Assembly: GCA_050480705.1 (NCBI GenBank)
Contig: JBJHAX010000046.1
Coordinates: 1-16,353 of the forward strand
Direction of reading: 5' to 3'
From: JBJHAX01 sp050480705
GTDB lineage: Bacteria; Actinomycetota; Nitriliruptoria; Nitriliruptorales; Nitriliruptoraceae
Length of the DNA: 16,353 nucleotides
Position 1 is the stretch's first letter. Each line of letters opens with the position of its first letter. Shown here piece after piece: positions 6,501 through 13,604 of the stretch. Below the pieces are notes generated by a model that was given only the letters and a program-made list of their open reading frames with translations, was not told the origin of the DNA and did not search any database. The position numbers were made by a program, and so were the translations under genes.

Positions 6501-8009
6501 TCAGGACGAGGTGGGGAACGCCAGCCGCAGACCTTCGTCCGGCGCGCCCGGTTCGCTCACCGGCCAGCGCGAGGTCACGACCTTGCCCCGGGTGTAGAAG
6601 CGCACACCGTCGATGCCGTGGATGTGCGTATCACCGAACAGCGAGTCCTTCCATCCGCCGAACGCGTGGTAGGCCATCGGGACCGGGATCGGGACGTTGA
6701 CGCCGACCATGCCGACCTCGACCTCGACCTCGAAGCGGCGTGCCGCGCCGCCGGAACTGGTGAACACCGCCGTGCCGTTGCCGTACGGGTTGGCGTTGAC
6801 CAGCGCGAGGGCCGCATCGAGGTCGTCGACCCGAACGACGCTGAGCACCGGACCGAACACCTCGTCGCGGTAGACGTCCATCGTCGGCGTGACGTCGTCG
6901 ACGACGCACGGCCCGAGCCAGAACCCGTCGGCGGCGCCGGCGACGCTCACCCCGCGCCCGTCGACGACGAGCGTCGCGCCCTGCGCGGCGGCGCCGTCGA
7001 GGTAGCCGGCGACCCGGTCACGGTGCTCCCGGGTGATCAGCGGTCCCATGTCGGCGGCCGGATCGGTCCCCGGTGCCACCGTGAGGCTCTCGGCGCGTTT
7101 CGCGACGGCCGCCACGAGCGGCTCGGCGACCGGGCCGACCGCGACGAGCACCGAGATCGCCATGCAGCGCTCGCCGGCGGAGCCGAACGCCGCGGAGACG
7201 GCCGCGTCGGCCGCCAGGTCGACGTCGGCGTCAGGCAGCACGACCATGTGGTTCTTGGCGCCCCCGAGTGCCTGCACCCGCTTGCCGTGTTCGGTCGCGG
7301 TCGTGACCACATGGCGGGCGACGGCGGTGGACCCGACGAACGACACCGCGTCGACGTCCGCATGGGTGAGCAGTGCATCGACGGTGTCGCGCCCGCCCTG
7401 CACGACGTTGAACACCCCGTCGGGCAGGCCGGCCCGCTGCCACAGCTGTGCGAGCAGCAGCGACGCCGACGGGTCGCGTTCGGAGGGCTTGAGCACGAAG
7501 GTGTTGCCGCACGCGATGGCCAGCGGGAACATCCACATCGGCACCATCGCGGGGAAGTTGAACGGGGTGATGCCGACGGCGACTCCGACCGGTTGACGCA
7601 TCGACGTCGTGTCGACACCGGTGGAGACCTGCCCGGTGAAGTCGCCGCGGGAGAGGTGCGCGATGCCGCAGGCGAACTCGACGACCTCCAGGCCACGCTG
7701 GACCTCGCCGAGCGCGTCGGCGTGGACCTTGCCGTGTTCGGCGACGATCAGTGCGGCGAGTTCGTCGCGGTGCGAGGCGACGAGCTCGCGGAACGCGAAC
7801 AGCACGCGGGTGCGTTCGCTCAACGTGCTGTCTCGCCATCCTGTGGTCCACGCGTCGCGTGCGGCACCGACGGCGGCGTCGACGGTCGCGGGCGTGGCGA
7901 GCGCCACCTGCCGTTGCACCGCGCCGGTCGCAGGGTCGTAGACGTCTGCGGTCGGCTCGGACGGCTCGGTCACGAGACGTCCGTGGATCCAATGACCGAG
8001 CAGGTCCAT
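6501..8009 (-). CDS. mmsA: CoA-acylating (methyl)malonate-semialdehyde dehydrogenase
   Basis: This 502-residue ALDH-superfamily enzyme converts malonate or methylmalonate semialdehyde plus CoA and NAD+ to acetyl-CoA or propionyl-CoA and CO2. It is separated from hydrolytic ALDHs by ALGGAKNHMVVLPDAD (247-262), where the usual general-base Glu before GGK is replaced by Leu, as in CoA-acylating members. The nucleophile is C282 in GSAGERCMAIS, and GITPFNFPAMVPMWM (146-160, N151) and FVLKPSERDPS (171-181) are typical of MmsA/IolA. An ATG at 8009 with AAGGA eight bases upstream supports the start. The gene lies downstream of potD, beyond a strong hairpin. Its presence suggests that the catabolised compound ends in a C3 semialdehyde such as that from beta-alanine or 3-aminoisobutyrate; inositol or valine pathways are less favoured because none of their other genes is here. 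Confidence 0.92.
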   Translation of the reverse strand: MDLLGHWIHGRLVTEPSEPTADVYDPATGAVQRQVALATPATVDAAVGAARDAWTTGWRDSTLSERTRVLFAFRELVASHRDELAALIVAEHGKVHADALGEVQRGLEVVEFACGIAHLSRGDFTGQVSTGVDTTSMRQPVGVAVGITPFNFPAMVPMWMFPLAIACGNTFVLKPSERDPSASLLLAQLWQRAGLPDGVFNVVQGGRDTVDALLTHADVDAVSFVGSTAVARHVVTTATEHGKRVQALGGAKNHMVVLPDADVDLAADAAVSAAFGSAGERCMAISVLVAVGPVAEPLVAAVAKRAESLTVAPGTDPAADMGPLITREHRDRVAGYLDGAAAQGATLVVDGRGVSVAGAADGFWLGPCVVDDVTPTMDVYRDEVFGPVLSVVRVDDLDAALALVNANPYGNGTAVFTSSGGAARRFEVEVEVGMVGVNVPIPVPMAYHAFGGWKDSLFGDTHIHGIDGVRFYTRGKVVTSRWPVSEPGAPDEGLRLAFPTSS

Positions 8010-8040
8010 GCGGGCAGTCCTTCGTCGTCGATGGTCGTTG

Positions 8041-8051
8041 TCACGTCGTGA
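8041..8051. repeat. Small odd palindrome upstream of mmsA
   Basis: TCACG-T-CGTGA reads as a perfect 5-base inverted repeat around one base, 31 bases upstream of the mmsA start codon and next to the potD-mmsA hairpin. It could be a weak protein-binding site or part of the stem-loop region. It is short enough to arise by chance, so no function is claimed. Confidence 0.2.
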
Positions 8052-8058
8052 GGGTGCG

Positions 8059-8088
8059 CCCCGGGGCGCCGCGTGCGGCGCCCCGGGG
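8059..8088 (-). terminator. Strong 14-bp GC hairpin between potD and mmsA (terminator or processing site)
   Basis: Two perfect 14-base arms face each other with a 2-base centre: CCCCGGGGCGCCGC at 8059-8072 and GCGGCGCCCCGGGG at 8075-8088. Every arm base is G or C. It starts about 11 bases past the potD stop, in the 90-base gap before mmsA. No T-run follows, so it resembles the U-less stem-loops often found after actinobacterial genes. Because the downstream genes are co-directional, it more probably causes partial termination or protects the 3' end of potD mRNA than fully separates two operons (inference). Confidence 0.6.
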
Positions 8089-8099
8089 TCCGTGCCGGT

Positions 8100-9236
8100 T
8101 CAGCCCTGTGCGCGGGTGAACAGGTCGGTGTAGAGGATCTCCGTCTCGCCCGTGTTCTCGAGGAAGAACAGCCCCGCACGGGTCTCGTCGTCAGGGAACA
8201 CCGCGTCGTTCTCGGCGAGGTCCTCGTCGAGGAATTCCATCGCTGCCGCGTTGGGTGAGGCGTACCAGGTCCAGTTGGACAGCTGCGCGCCGTTCTCCGC
8301 GTCGAGAATGAAGTTGATGAACGTGTGGGCCGTGCACGGCGAGTCCGTCGAAGCGAGGATCGCCATGTTGTCGGTCCAGATGATCGCTCCCTCGGCCGGG
8401 ATGAGGTAATCCCACTGCTCATCGTCACCGAAGCTGTCGAGGAAGTTACCGCTGTAGCCGTGGGCCACGTCGGTCTCTCCGGTCAACAACAGCTCGCTGA
8501 ACTGATCAGAGGTGTAGGTCACCGTCCAGGCGCCCGCCGTGTCGATCACGTCGGCGGCCTGCTCGAGCTCCTCTTCGTTGGTGGTGTTGGGGTCGAATCC
8601 GAGGTAGAACAGCGCCGCGGCCATCCCCTCGCGCGGGTCGTCGAGGATCGACACGCCGCGACCGAGCTGGCCCGCCATCGACTCGTCGAACAGCCATCCC
8701 CAGGTCGGCTCAGGGTCGGGCCCGGTCGCCTCGAGGTTCACCCCGAGTCCGGTCGTTCCCCACTGGTAGGGCATCGAGTACACCAGGCCCGGGTCGTAGG
8801 GCGGGTTCTCGAACTCGCTGGCGACGTTGGCCATGTTCGGGATCGCGTCGTGGTCGAGTGCGAGCAGCAGCCCTTCCTCGATCATGATCTCGACCATGTA
8901 GTCCGAGGGGATGATCACGTCGTAGTCGGCGCCTCCTGCACGGATCTGGGCGAGCAGCGCCTCGTTGGACGTGAACGTGTCCTCGGTGGTCCCGATACCG
9001 AACTCCTCGCCGAACGCGACGAGAAGGTCAGGGTCCATGTACTCCGACCAGTTGTAGAGCAGCAGGTCGCCGTCGACGTCGCCGGGCGCGCATGCGGCCT
9101 GGGAGTCGTCGGGTTCGCCCGGCTCGTCTGCGGGCGCTTCGCCGTCGTCGTCGACGGGCGCCCCCACTTCGCGTCCGCAGCCGGCGAGCACGAGCAGCCC
9201 CGCGAGCAGCAGTGCGATCCACCTGAATGTGTCCAT
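8100..9236 (-). CDS. potD: Polyamine-type ABC transporter substrate-binding lipoprotein PotD
   Basis: This 378-residue extracytoplasmic solute-binding protein has a lipoprotein signal, with a hydrophobic stretch followed by LVLAGC (lipidated C20). An acidic, Pro-rich linker follows (about 23-57). The mature domain retains positions known to bind polyamine in PotD: YNWSEY (W63, Y66), DDPRE (199-203, with D and E), and WTDNMA (W287, D289). At the place where E. coli PotD has another tryptophan (IWNGS), this protein has HGYSGNF (Y261), so the pocket may differ. The start is the ATG at 9236, with AAAAGGG six bases upstream; an ATG at 9242 is in frame but too close to that site. The gene follows potC after a short hairpin and is flanked by GC stems. 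The substrate is probably a di- or polyamine or a related cation, but not proven. Confidence 0.9.
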   Translation of the reverse strand: MDTFRWIALLLAGLLVLAGCGREVGAPVDDDGEAPADEPGEPDDSQAACAPGDVDGDLLLYNWSEYMDPDLLVAFGEEFGIGTTEDTFTSNEALLAQIRAGGADYDVIIPSDYMVEIMIEEGLLLALDHDAIPNMANVASEFENPPYDPGLVYSMPYQWGTTGLGVNLEATGPDPEPTWGWLFDESMAGQLGRGVSILDDPREGMAAALFYLGFDPNTTNEEELEQAADVIDTAGAWTVTYTSDQFSELLLTGETDVAHGYSGNFLDSFGDDEQWDYLIPAEGAIIWTDNMAILASTDSPCTAHTFINFILDAENGAQLSNWTWYASPNAAAMEFLDEDLAENDAVFPDDETRAGLFFLENTGETEILYTDLFTRAQG

Positions 9237-9260
9237 CACCATCCCTTTTGCGTCCGTGCG

Positions 9261-9279
9261 CGCCGGCCGGTGGCCGGCG
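9261..9279 (-). repeat. Short hairpin between potC and potD
   Basis: CGCCGGCC at 9261-9268 pairs perfectly with GGCCGGCG at 9272-9279 around a 3-base loop. It lies in the 50-base gap between the potC stop and the potD start, one of the few real gaps in an otherwise overlapping operon. A 5' stem here could stabilise potD mRNA and so raise the binding protein over the permeases, a known pattern for ABC operons. This role is inferred. Confidence 0.45.
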
Positions 9280-9286
9280 GCTCCTG

Positions 9287-10165
9287 CTACCCGGTCCCCT
9301 CGCGCCGCCGCAGAACGGCGAGCGCCATGAGCACCAGGAGAATCGATCCAGCGAGCATCAACACCGACACGGCATTGATGAGCGGGGTGACGCCCCGTCT
9401 GATGGCGCCGAAGACGTACACCGGCAACGTCGTCGCACCGGCGCCGCTGACGAACTCGGCGATGACGACATCGTCGAGCGACAACGTGAGTGCGAGCAGC
9501 GCCCCGCCGGCCACACCGGGCGCGATCAACGGCAGGGTCACCCGCCGGAAGGCCTGCCAGCGGCTGGCGTAGAGATCCGCCGCCGCTTCCTCGAGCGCGG
9601 GGTCGAGCCCGGCGAGGCGAGCGCGGACCACCAGCGCGACGAACGAGATGTTGAACGCCACGTGGGCAAGCGTGATCGTGCCGACGCCGCGGGACAGCTG
9701 GATGCCGCTGGCGATCAGCACCAGGTCGAACGCCTGCACGAAGAACAGCAGCAGCATCACGGCCATGGTGATGTCCGGGATGATCACCGGCAGATACAGC
9801 AGTCCGTCGAACGCGCGCTGGCCCCGGTAGCGGAAACGTTCCATCGACAGCCCGGCGGCCGTGCCGAGCACCGTCGAGATCGCCGTCGACAGCACCGCGA
9901 CGATGATCGATGTCCACAGTGCGTCCATCACCCGCACGTTGGTGAACATCTCGCCGTACCAGCGGGTCGAGAACCCACCCCAGACCCCGACGCGCTGGTT
10001 GTCGTTGAACGAGTACACGCCGAGCACGAGGATCGGCAGGTACAGGAACGCGAAGACCAGCCAGCCGTTGGCGGCCAGGATCCGATCGACGACCCTGGGT
10101 GGGCGGGTCGCGTCGTCGTCGGCCGCAGTTCGCGTCGTGGCGGGCGTGGCTTCGAGAATGCTCAC
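9287..10165 (-). CDS. potC: Polyamine-type ABC transporter permease PotC
   Basis: This 292-residue inner-membrane permease pairs with PotB. A polar N-terminal tail (about 1-32) is followed by a first membrane segment (WLVFAFLYLPILVLGVYSF) and further hydrophobic segments to about residue 283. The EAA loop for docking on the ATPase is EEAAADLYASRWQAFRRVTLPL, and SLDDVVIAEFVSG is a very characteristic PotC/YdcV stretch. The start is the GTG at 10165, which overlaps the potB stop as GTGA and has GAGG five bases upstream. Paired with PotA, PotB and PotD, it is assigned to uptake of a polyamine-like solute. Confidence 0.92.
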   Translation of the reverse strand: MSILEATPATTRTAADDDATRPPRVVDRILAANGWLVFAFLYLPILVLGVYSFNDNQRVGVWGGFSTRWYGEMFTNVRVMDALWTSIIVAVLSTAISTVLGTAAGLSMERFRYRGQRAFDGLLYLPVIIPDITMAVMLLLFFVQAFDLVLIASGIQLSRGVGTITLAHVAFNISFVALVVRARLAGLDPALEEAAADLYASRWQAFRRVTLPLIAPGVAGGALLALTLSLDDVVIAEFVSGAGATTLPVYVFGAIRRGVTPLINAVSVLMLAGSILLVLMALAVLRRREGTG

Positions 10166-11085
10166 AGCGTCCTCGCTCCGCTGCGGAAGTACGCCATGGC
10201 GGCGACCATCATCACCAGCAGGATCGTGACCGACAGCGCCGAACCGAACGGCCAGTCGCTCGCCGTGCCGATGAACTGGCGCGCGATGTAGCTGCCGAGC
10301 ATCGTCGAGCCGCGTCCACCGAGGATCTCGGGCGTGACGTAGGTGCCGAACGACGGGATGAAGACGAGGATCGAGCCGGCGACGACCCCGGGCCGGGTCA
10401 TCGGCCAGGTCACCTTCCAGAAGGCCTGCCAGCCGTTGGCGTACAGGTCGCGTGCCGCCTCCACGAGCGTGTGGTCGAGGCGTTCCACCGACGCGTACAG
10501 CGGCAGGACCATGAACGGCAGGAATCCGTACACCAGGCCGATGAGGACCGCCGACGGTCGGAACAGCTGCGTGGTGCCGCCGAACCCGAGCGCGCCGAGC
10601 AGGCGGGTCAACGGCCCTTCACTGGACAACAGGAATCGCCACGCGTACGTCCGCACCAGAAGGTTCGACCAGAACGGGATCATCACCAGAACGAGCAACA
10701 GTGCGCGCACGCCGGCCGGTCGTGTCGCCAGCCAGTAGGCGAACGGGTAGGCGATGAGCAGGCAGATCAGCGTCGTCGCCAGCGCGATCCACAGCGAGCG
10801 CCACGCGATCATGAGCACGAGATCGTCGGCCAGTCGACCGTAGGACCGCAGGTTCCAGTCACCGAGCACCGTCGCGCCCCGTGCGGAGCGGGTGGCGAAC
10901 GAGTACACGACCACGATTGCGAGCGGCAGCGCGAAGAAGACCAGCAGGTACAAATAGCTCGGCAGCCCGATCAGAAGTCCCCGGCGCGCCTGCGCCCGCT
11001 CAGCGGCAGCTTCGGGTGTCACGGCGCGACGGGCCGACGCAGCGGGTGGCGCTGCCGGGGGGCCGGTCTGCGTCGAGGTCGCCAC
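10162..11085 (-). CDS. potB: Polyamine-type ABC transporter permease PotB
   Basis: This 307-residue inner-membrane permease has a long Pro/Ala-rich N-terminal tail, a first membrane segment in LPSYLYLLVFFALPLAIVVVYSF, and the typical external loop with WRSLWIALATTLICLLIAYPFAYWLA. The EAA loop is EAARDLYANGWQAFWKVTWP and is followed by VFIPSFGTYVTPEILGG, a hallmark of PotB/PotH permeases. The GTG at 11085 is chosen because GGAGG lies seven bases upstream; it begins two bases after the potA stop. An upstream ATG at 11124 lies inside potA and lacks such support. The stop overlaps the potC start. Confidence 0.92.
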   Translation of the reverse strand: MATSTQTGPPAAPPAASARRAVTPEAAAERAQARRGLLIGLPSYLYLLVFFALPLAIVVVYSFATRSARGATVLGDWNLRSYGRLADDLVLMIAWRSLWIALATTLICLLIAYPFAYWLATRPAGVRALLLVLVMIPFWSNLLVRTYAWRFLLSSEGPLTRLLGALGFGGTTQLFRPSAVLIGLVYGFLPFMVLPLYASVERLDHTLVEAARDLYANGWQAFWKVTWPMTRPGVVAGSILVFIPSFGTYVTPEILGGRGSTMLGSYIARQFIGTASDWPFGSALSVTILLVMMVAAMAYFRSGARTL

Positions 11086-11087
11086 GC

Positions 11088-12305
11088 TCAGTCCTCCAAC
11101 AGCGTGGCGCCGGCAGGCGACCATCGCACCCGGACGGCCTCACCGACGGCGAAGTGTTCGGTCCCCGGCGCGTTGCCCTGGCGCACCCGCAGGGTGAACG
11201 CTGCCGGACCGTCGATACGCACCTCGTAGGCCACGGCGTTGCCGAGGAACACGTTGCGCTCGACGACACCGTCGACGGTGTCGAGGCGCTCGTCGTGAGC
11301 GGCGTCCGATGCGAGCAGTGCGAGCCGTTCGGGCCTGAGCGCGACCGTGCGCTTCGTTGCGGCCGGGGCGTCCGAGTTGACGCGGATCGTCGTGCCGTCG
11401 GCCAGTCGCACCGTGGCGCGGTCGATCACGTCGACCTCGACCAGGTTGGTGTCGCCGATGAAGTCGGCGACGAACCGGGTGCGAGGACGGTCGTAGATCT
11501 CCTCGGGTGCGTCGACCTGCAGGACGCGTCCACCTTCCATGACCGCGATGCGGTCGGACATCGTGAGCGCTTCTTCCTGGTCGTGCGTGACATAGATGAA
11601 GGTGATCCCGACCTGCTCCTGCAGCTGCTTGAGCTCGGTCTGCATCGCCTGGCGCAACTTCAGGTCCAGCGCGCCGAGGGGCTCGTCGAGCAGCAGCACC
11701 TTGGGGTGGTTGACCAGGGCGCGTGCGAGCGCGACCCGCTGCTGCTGGCCGCCCGACAGCTGGCGCGGCCGCCGTGTCTCGTGGCCAGCGAGCCGCACGA
11801 GGTCGAGCATCTCACCCACACGCCGGCGGGTCTCCTCATGGGCGACACCGCGCATCTCGAGCCCGAACGCGATGTTCTCGGCCACGGTCAGGTGCGGGAA
11901 GAGGGCGTAGGACTGGAAGACGGTGTTGACGGGACGCTTGTTGGGGGGCTCGAGGCCCATCTCCTCACCGAAGATGCGGATGCTGCCGGCACTCGGGTAC
12001 TCGAAACCGGCGACCATCCTGAGCGTGGTCGTCTTGCCGCAGCCCGAGGGGCCCAGCAGCGAGAAGAACTCGCCGTCGACGAGGTCGAGGTCGACGTCGT
12101 CCACCGCGAGCACCGACTCACCGCCACGGGGGGAGGTGAAACGCTTCGACACCGAACGCAGCGCCACGGCTGTTTCGGCGTGGCCGTCCTCGCCGCCGGA
12201 CACGCCATCGTCGCGTGCCGCTCCTGGCGATCCGACGATCTGCGGATCGTCCGGGGTGTCGTCGAGGACGACGCCCGGTACGGGGGAGTCGTGATCAGCC
12301 ACCAC
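11088..12305 (-). CDS. potA: Polyamine-type ABC transporter ATP-binding protein PotA
   Basis: This cytoplasmic ATPase of up to 405 residues drives the PotBCD importer. It shows Walker A GPSGCGKT (85-92), the Q-loop at Q131 (NTVFQSYALFPHLT), signature LSGGQQQR (183-190), Walker B VLLLDEP (203-209), and switch H241 in YVTHDQEEAL. The C-terminal region (about 290-405) is a TOBE-type domain, including VALRPERLAL. The first 45 residues are an unusually long, Asp/Pro/Gly-rich extension without motif. Two adjacent GTG codons could start it: 12305 (given) and 12302. GGAG lies three and six bases upstream of them respectively, so 12302 is equally or more likely. The start overlaps the end of the upstream aminotransferase gene by 11 bases, which supports co-transcription. 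Confidence 0.92.
   Translation of the reverse strand: MVADHDSPVPGVVLDDTPDDPQIVGSPGAARDDGVSGGEDGHAETAVALRSVSKRFTSPRGGESVLAVDDVDLDLVDGEFFSLLGPSGCGKTTTLRMVAGFEYPSAGSIRIFGEEMGLEPPNKRPVNTVFQSYALFPHLTVAENIAFGLEMRGVAHEETRRRVGEMLDLVRLAGHETRRPRQLSGGQQQRVALARALVNHPKVLLLDEPLGALDLKLRQAMQTELKQLQEQVGITFIYVTHDQEEALTMSDRIAVMEGGRVLQVDAPEEIYDRPRTRFVADFIGDTNLVEVDVIDRATVRLADGTTIRVNSDAPAATKRTVALRPERLALLASDAAHDERLDTVDGVVERNVFLGNAVAYEVRIDGPAAFTLRVRQGNAPGTEHFAVGEAVRVRWSPAGATLLED
11093..11097 (-). promoter_or_regulatory. Ribosome-binding site that decides the potB start
   Basis: GGAGG on the minus strand (CCTCC on the plus strand) lies seven bases before the GTG at 11085, inside the last codons of potA. This is the clearest Shine-Dalgarno sequence seen in the pot genes and favours the GTG over the in-frame ATG at 11124. 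Confidence 0.65.
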
Positions 12306-13596
12306 CGGCTCCGATCGTTGCGAGCGCTGCGTCGAACGCGTCCAGGCCGACGTCGGCCTCCTCGATGGTCAAGGTCAGCGGCGGCGCGACGCGCACCACG
12401 TTGCCGTGCAGCCCGCCACGCCCGATCAACACCCCGGCGCGTCGCGTCCGCTCAAGCACCTCCACGGCGGCCTGCGGGTCGGGGTCACGGGTCCCGGGCC
12501 GGACGAGCTCGAGGGCCTGCATCAGTCCCTTGCCCCGCACCTCGCCGACAGCGGGGCAGCTCGCGGCGAGCTTGTCGAGTCCTTCACGCAGGTGGCCGCC
12601 GACGTGCGCAGCGTTGGCCTGCAGGTCGTGCTCGAGCGTGTAACGCAGGTTCGCGAGCCCGGCGGCACACGACAGCGGATTGCCGCCGAACGTCGACAGC
12701 GAGTTCGCGGTCAGGCCGTCCATGATCTCGGCGGATGCCACGACACCTGCGAGCGACAGGCCGTTGCCCAGGCCCTTGGCGAACGTCATCAGATCGGGGG
12801 TGACACCGTGGGCGTCGATGCCCCAGGTGTGCTCGCCGGTGCGTCCCCAGCCGGTCTGGACCTCATCGCTGACGAAGAGGATCCCGTACTCGGCGCACAC
12901 CTCGGCGAGTGCGCCGAAGAAGCCGTCGGGAGGAACCGCGAACCCGCCGACACCCTGGATCGGTTCGGCGATCAGACATGCGACGTCGCCTGAGGTCTGG
13001 GTCACGATGACGTCGCGCAGGTCGTCGACACACGCCTGGATGAACGCGTCGTCGTCGAGGTGGCCGAAGGGGCTGCGGTAGCGGTAGCCGGAGTGGACGT
13101 ACTTGACGTCGACCGGGGACAGATGCGACGCCGACCAGCCCCGGTTGCCGGTGATCGCCATCGCCGCGAACGACCGCCCGTGGTAGCTGTTGCGCATCGC
13201 GAGGACCTGGCTGGAGCGGCGCGCCGTGCACGCCAGCAGCAGCGCGGCTTCGTTCGCCTCGGTTCCCGAGGTCGTGAAGAAGACCTTCGCGTCGGGGATC
13301 GGTGCGAGCTGCGCGAGCTGTTCGGCGAGTTCGACCTGCTGGCGGATCAGGTACAGCGTCGAGGTGTGGAGGATGCGCCCGGCCTGCTCGCGAACCGCCT
13401 CGACGACCTCGGGCAGGGCATGGGCCGTCATCGTCGTGAGGATGCCGCCGAACAGGTCGAGGTAGGCGTTGCCTTCTGCGTCCCACACCGTGCGGCCCTC
13501 GCCGCGGACCAGTTCGATCGGCTCGTCGTAGTAGAGGGCGAGCCAGCTCGGCATCACCGCCCGGTGGCGGAGGAGCAGCTCGTCGTGCACGCCCAT
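12295..13596 (-). CDS. PLP-dependent class III aminotransferase (omega-amino acid/AGXT2-like)
   Basis: This 433-residue cytosolic transaminase uses pyridoxal phosphate to move an amino group, probably from an omega-amino acid or amine to pyruvate or another oxo acid. The PLP-site motifs are SGTEANEA (110-117), NSYHGRSF (136-143), AEPIQGVGG (210-218), DEVQTGWGRTG (244-254) and the Schiff-base Lys K274 in FAKGLGNG. Overall appearance is closest to alanine-glyoxylate aminotransferase 2 and beta-alanine or aminoisobutyrate transaminases, but substrate choice cannot be read reliably. The start is the ATG at 13596 with GAGG six bases upstream, eight bases after the oxidoreductase stop; an ATG at 13650 lies inside that gene. 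The next gene is potA, so catabolism and uptake are linked. Confidence 0.9.
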   Translation of the reverse strand: MGVHDELLLRHRAVMPSWLALYYDEPIELVRGEGRTVWDAEGNAYLDLFGGILTTMTAHALPEVVEAVREQAGRILHTSTLYLIRQQVELAEQLAQLAPIPDAKVFFTTSGTEANEAALLLACTARRSSQVLAMRNSYHGRSFAAMAITGNRGWSASHLSPVDVKYVHSGYRYRSPFGHLDDDAFIQACVDDLRDVIVTQTSGDVACLIAEPIQGVGGFAVPPDGFFGALAEVCAEYGILFVSDEVQTGWGRTGEHTWGIDAHGVTPDLMTFAKGLGNGLSLAGVVASAEIMDGLTANSLSTFGGNPLSCAAGLANLRYTLEHDLQANAAHVGGHLREGLDKLAASCPAVGEVRGKGLMQALELVRPGTRDPDPQAAVEVLERTRRAGVLIGRGGLHGNVVRVAPPLTLTIEEADVGLDAFDAALATIGAGGG

Positions 13597-13604
13597 GGTG
13601 GTCC

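Noticed and set aside
6486..8051. Plus-strand open frame of about 520 codons opposite mmsA
   Set aside because: Same reason: antisense shadow of a gene with complete catalytic residues.
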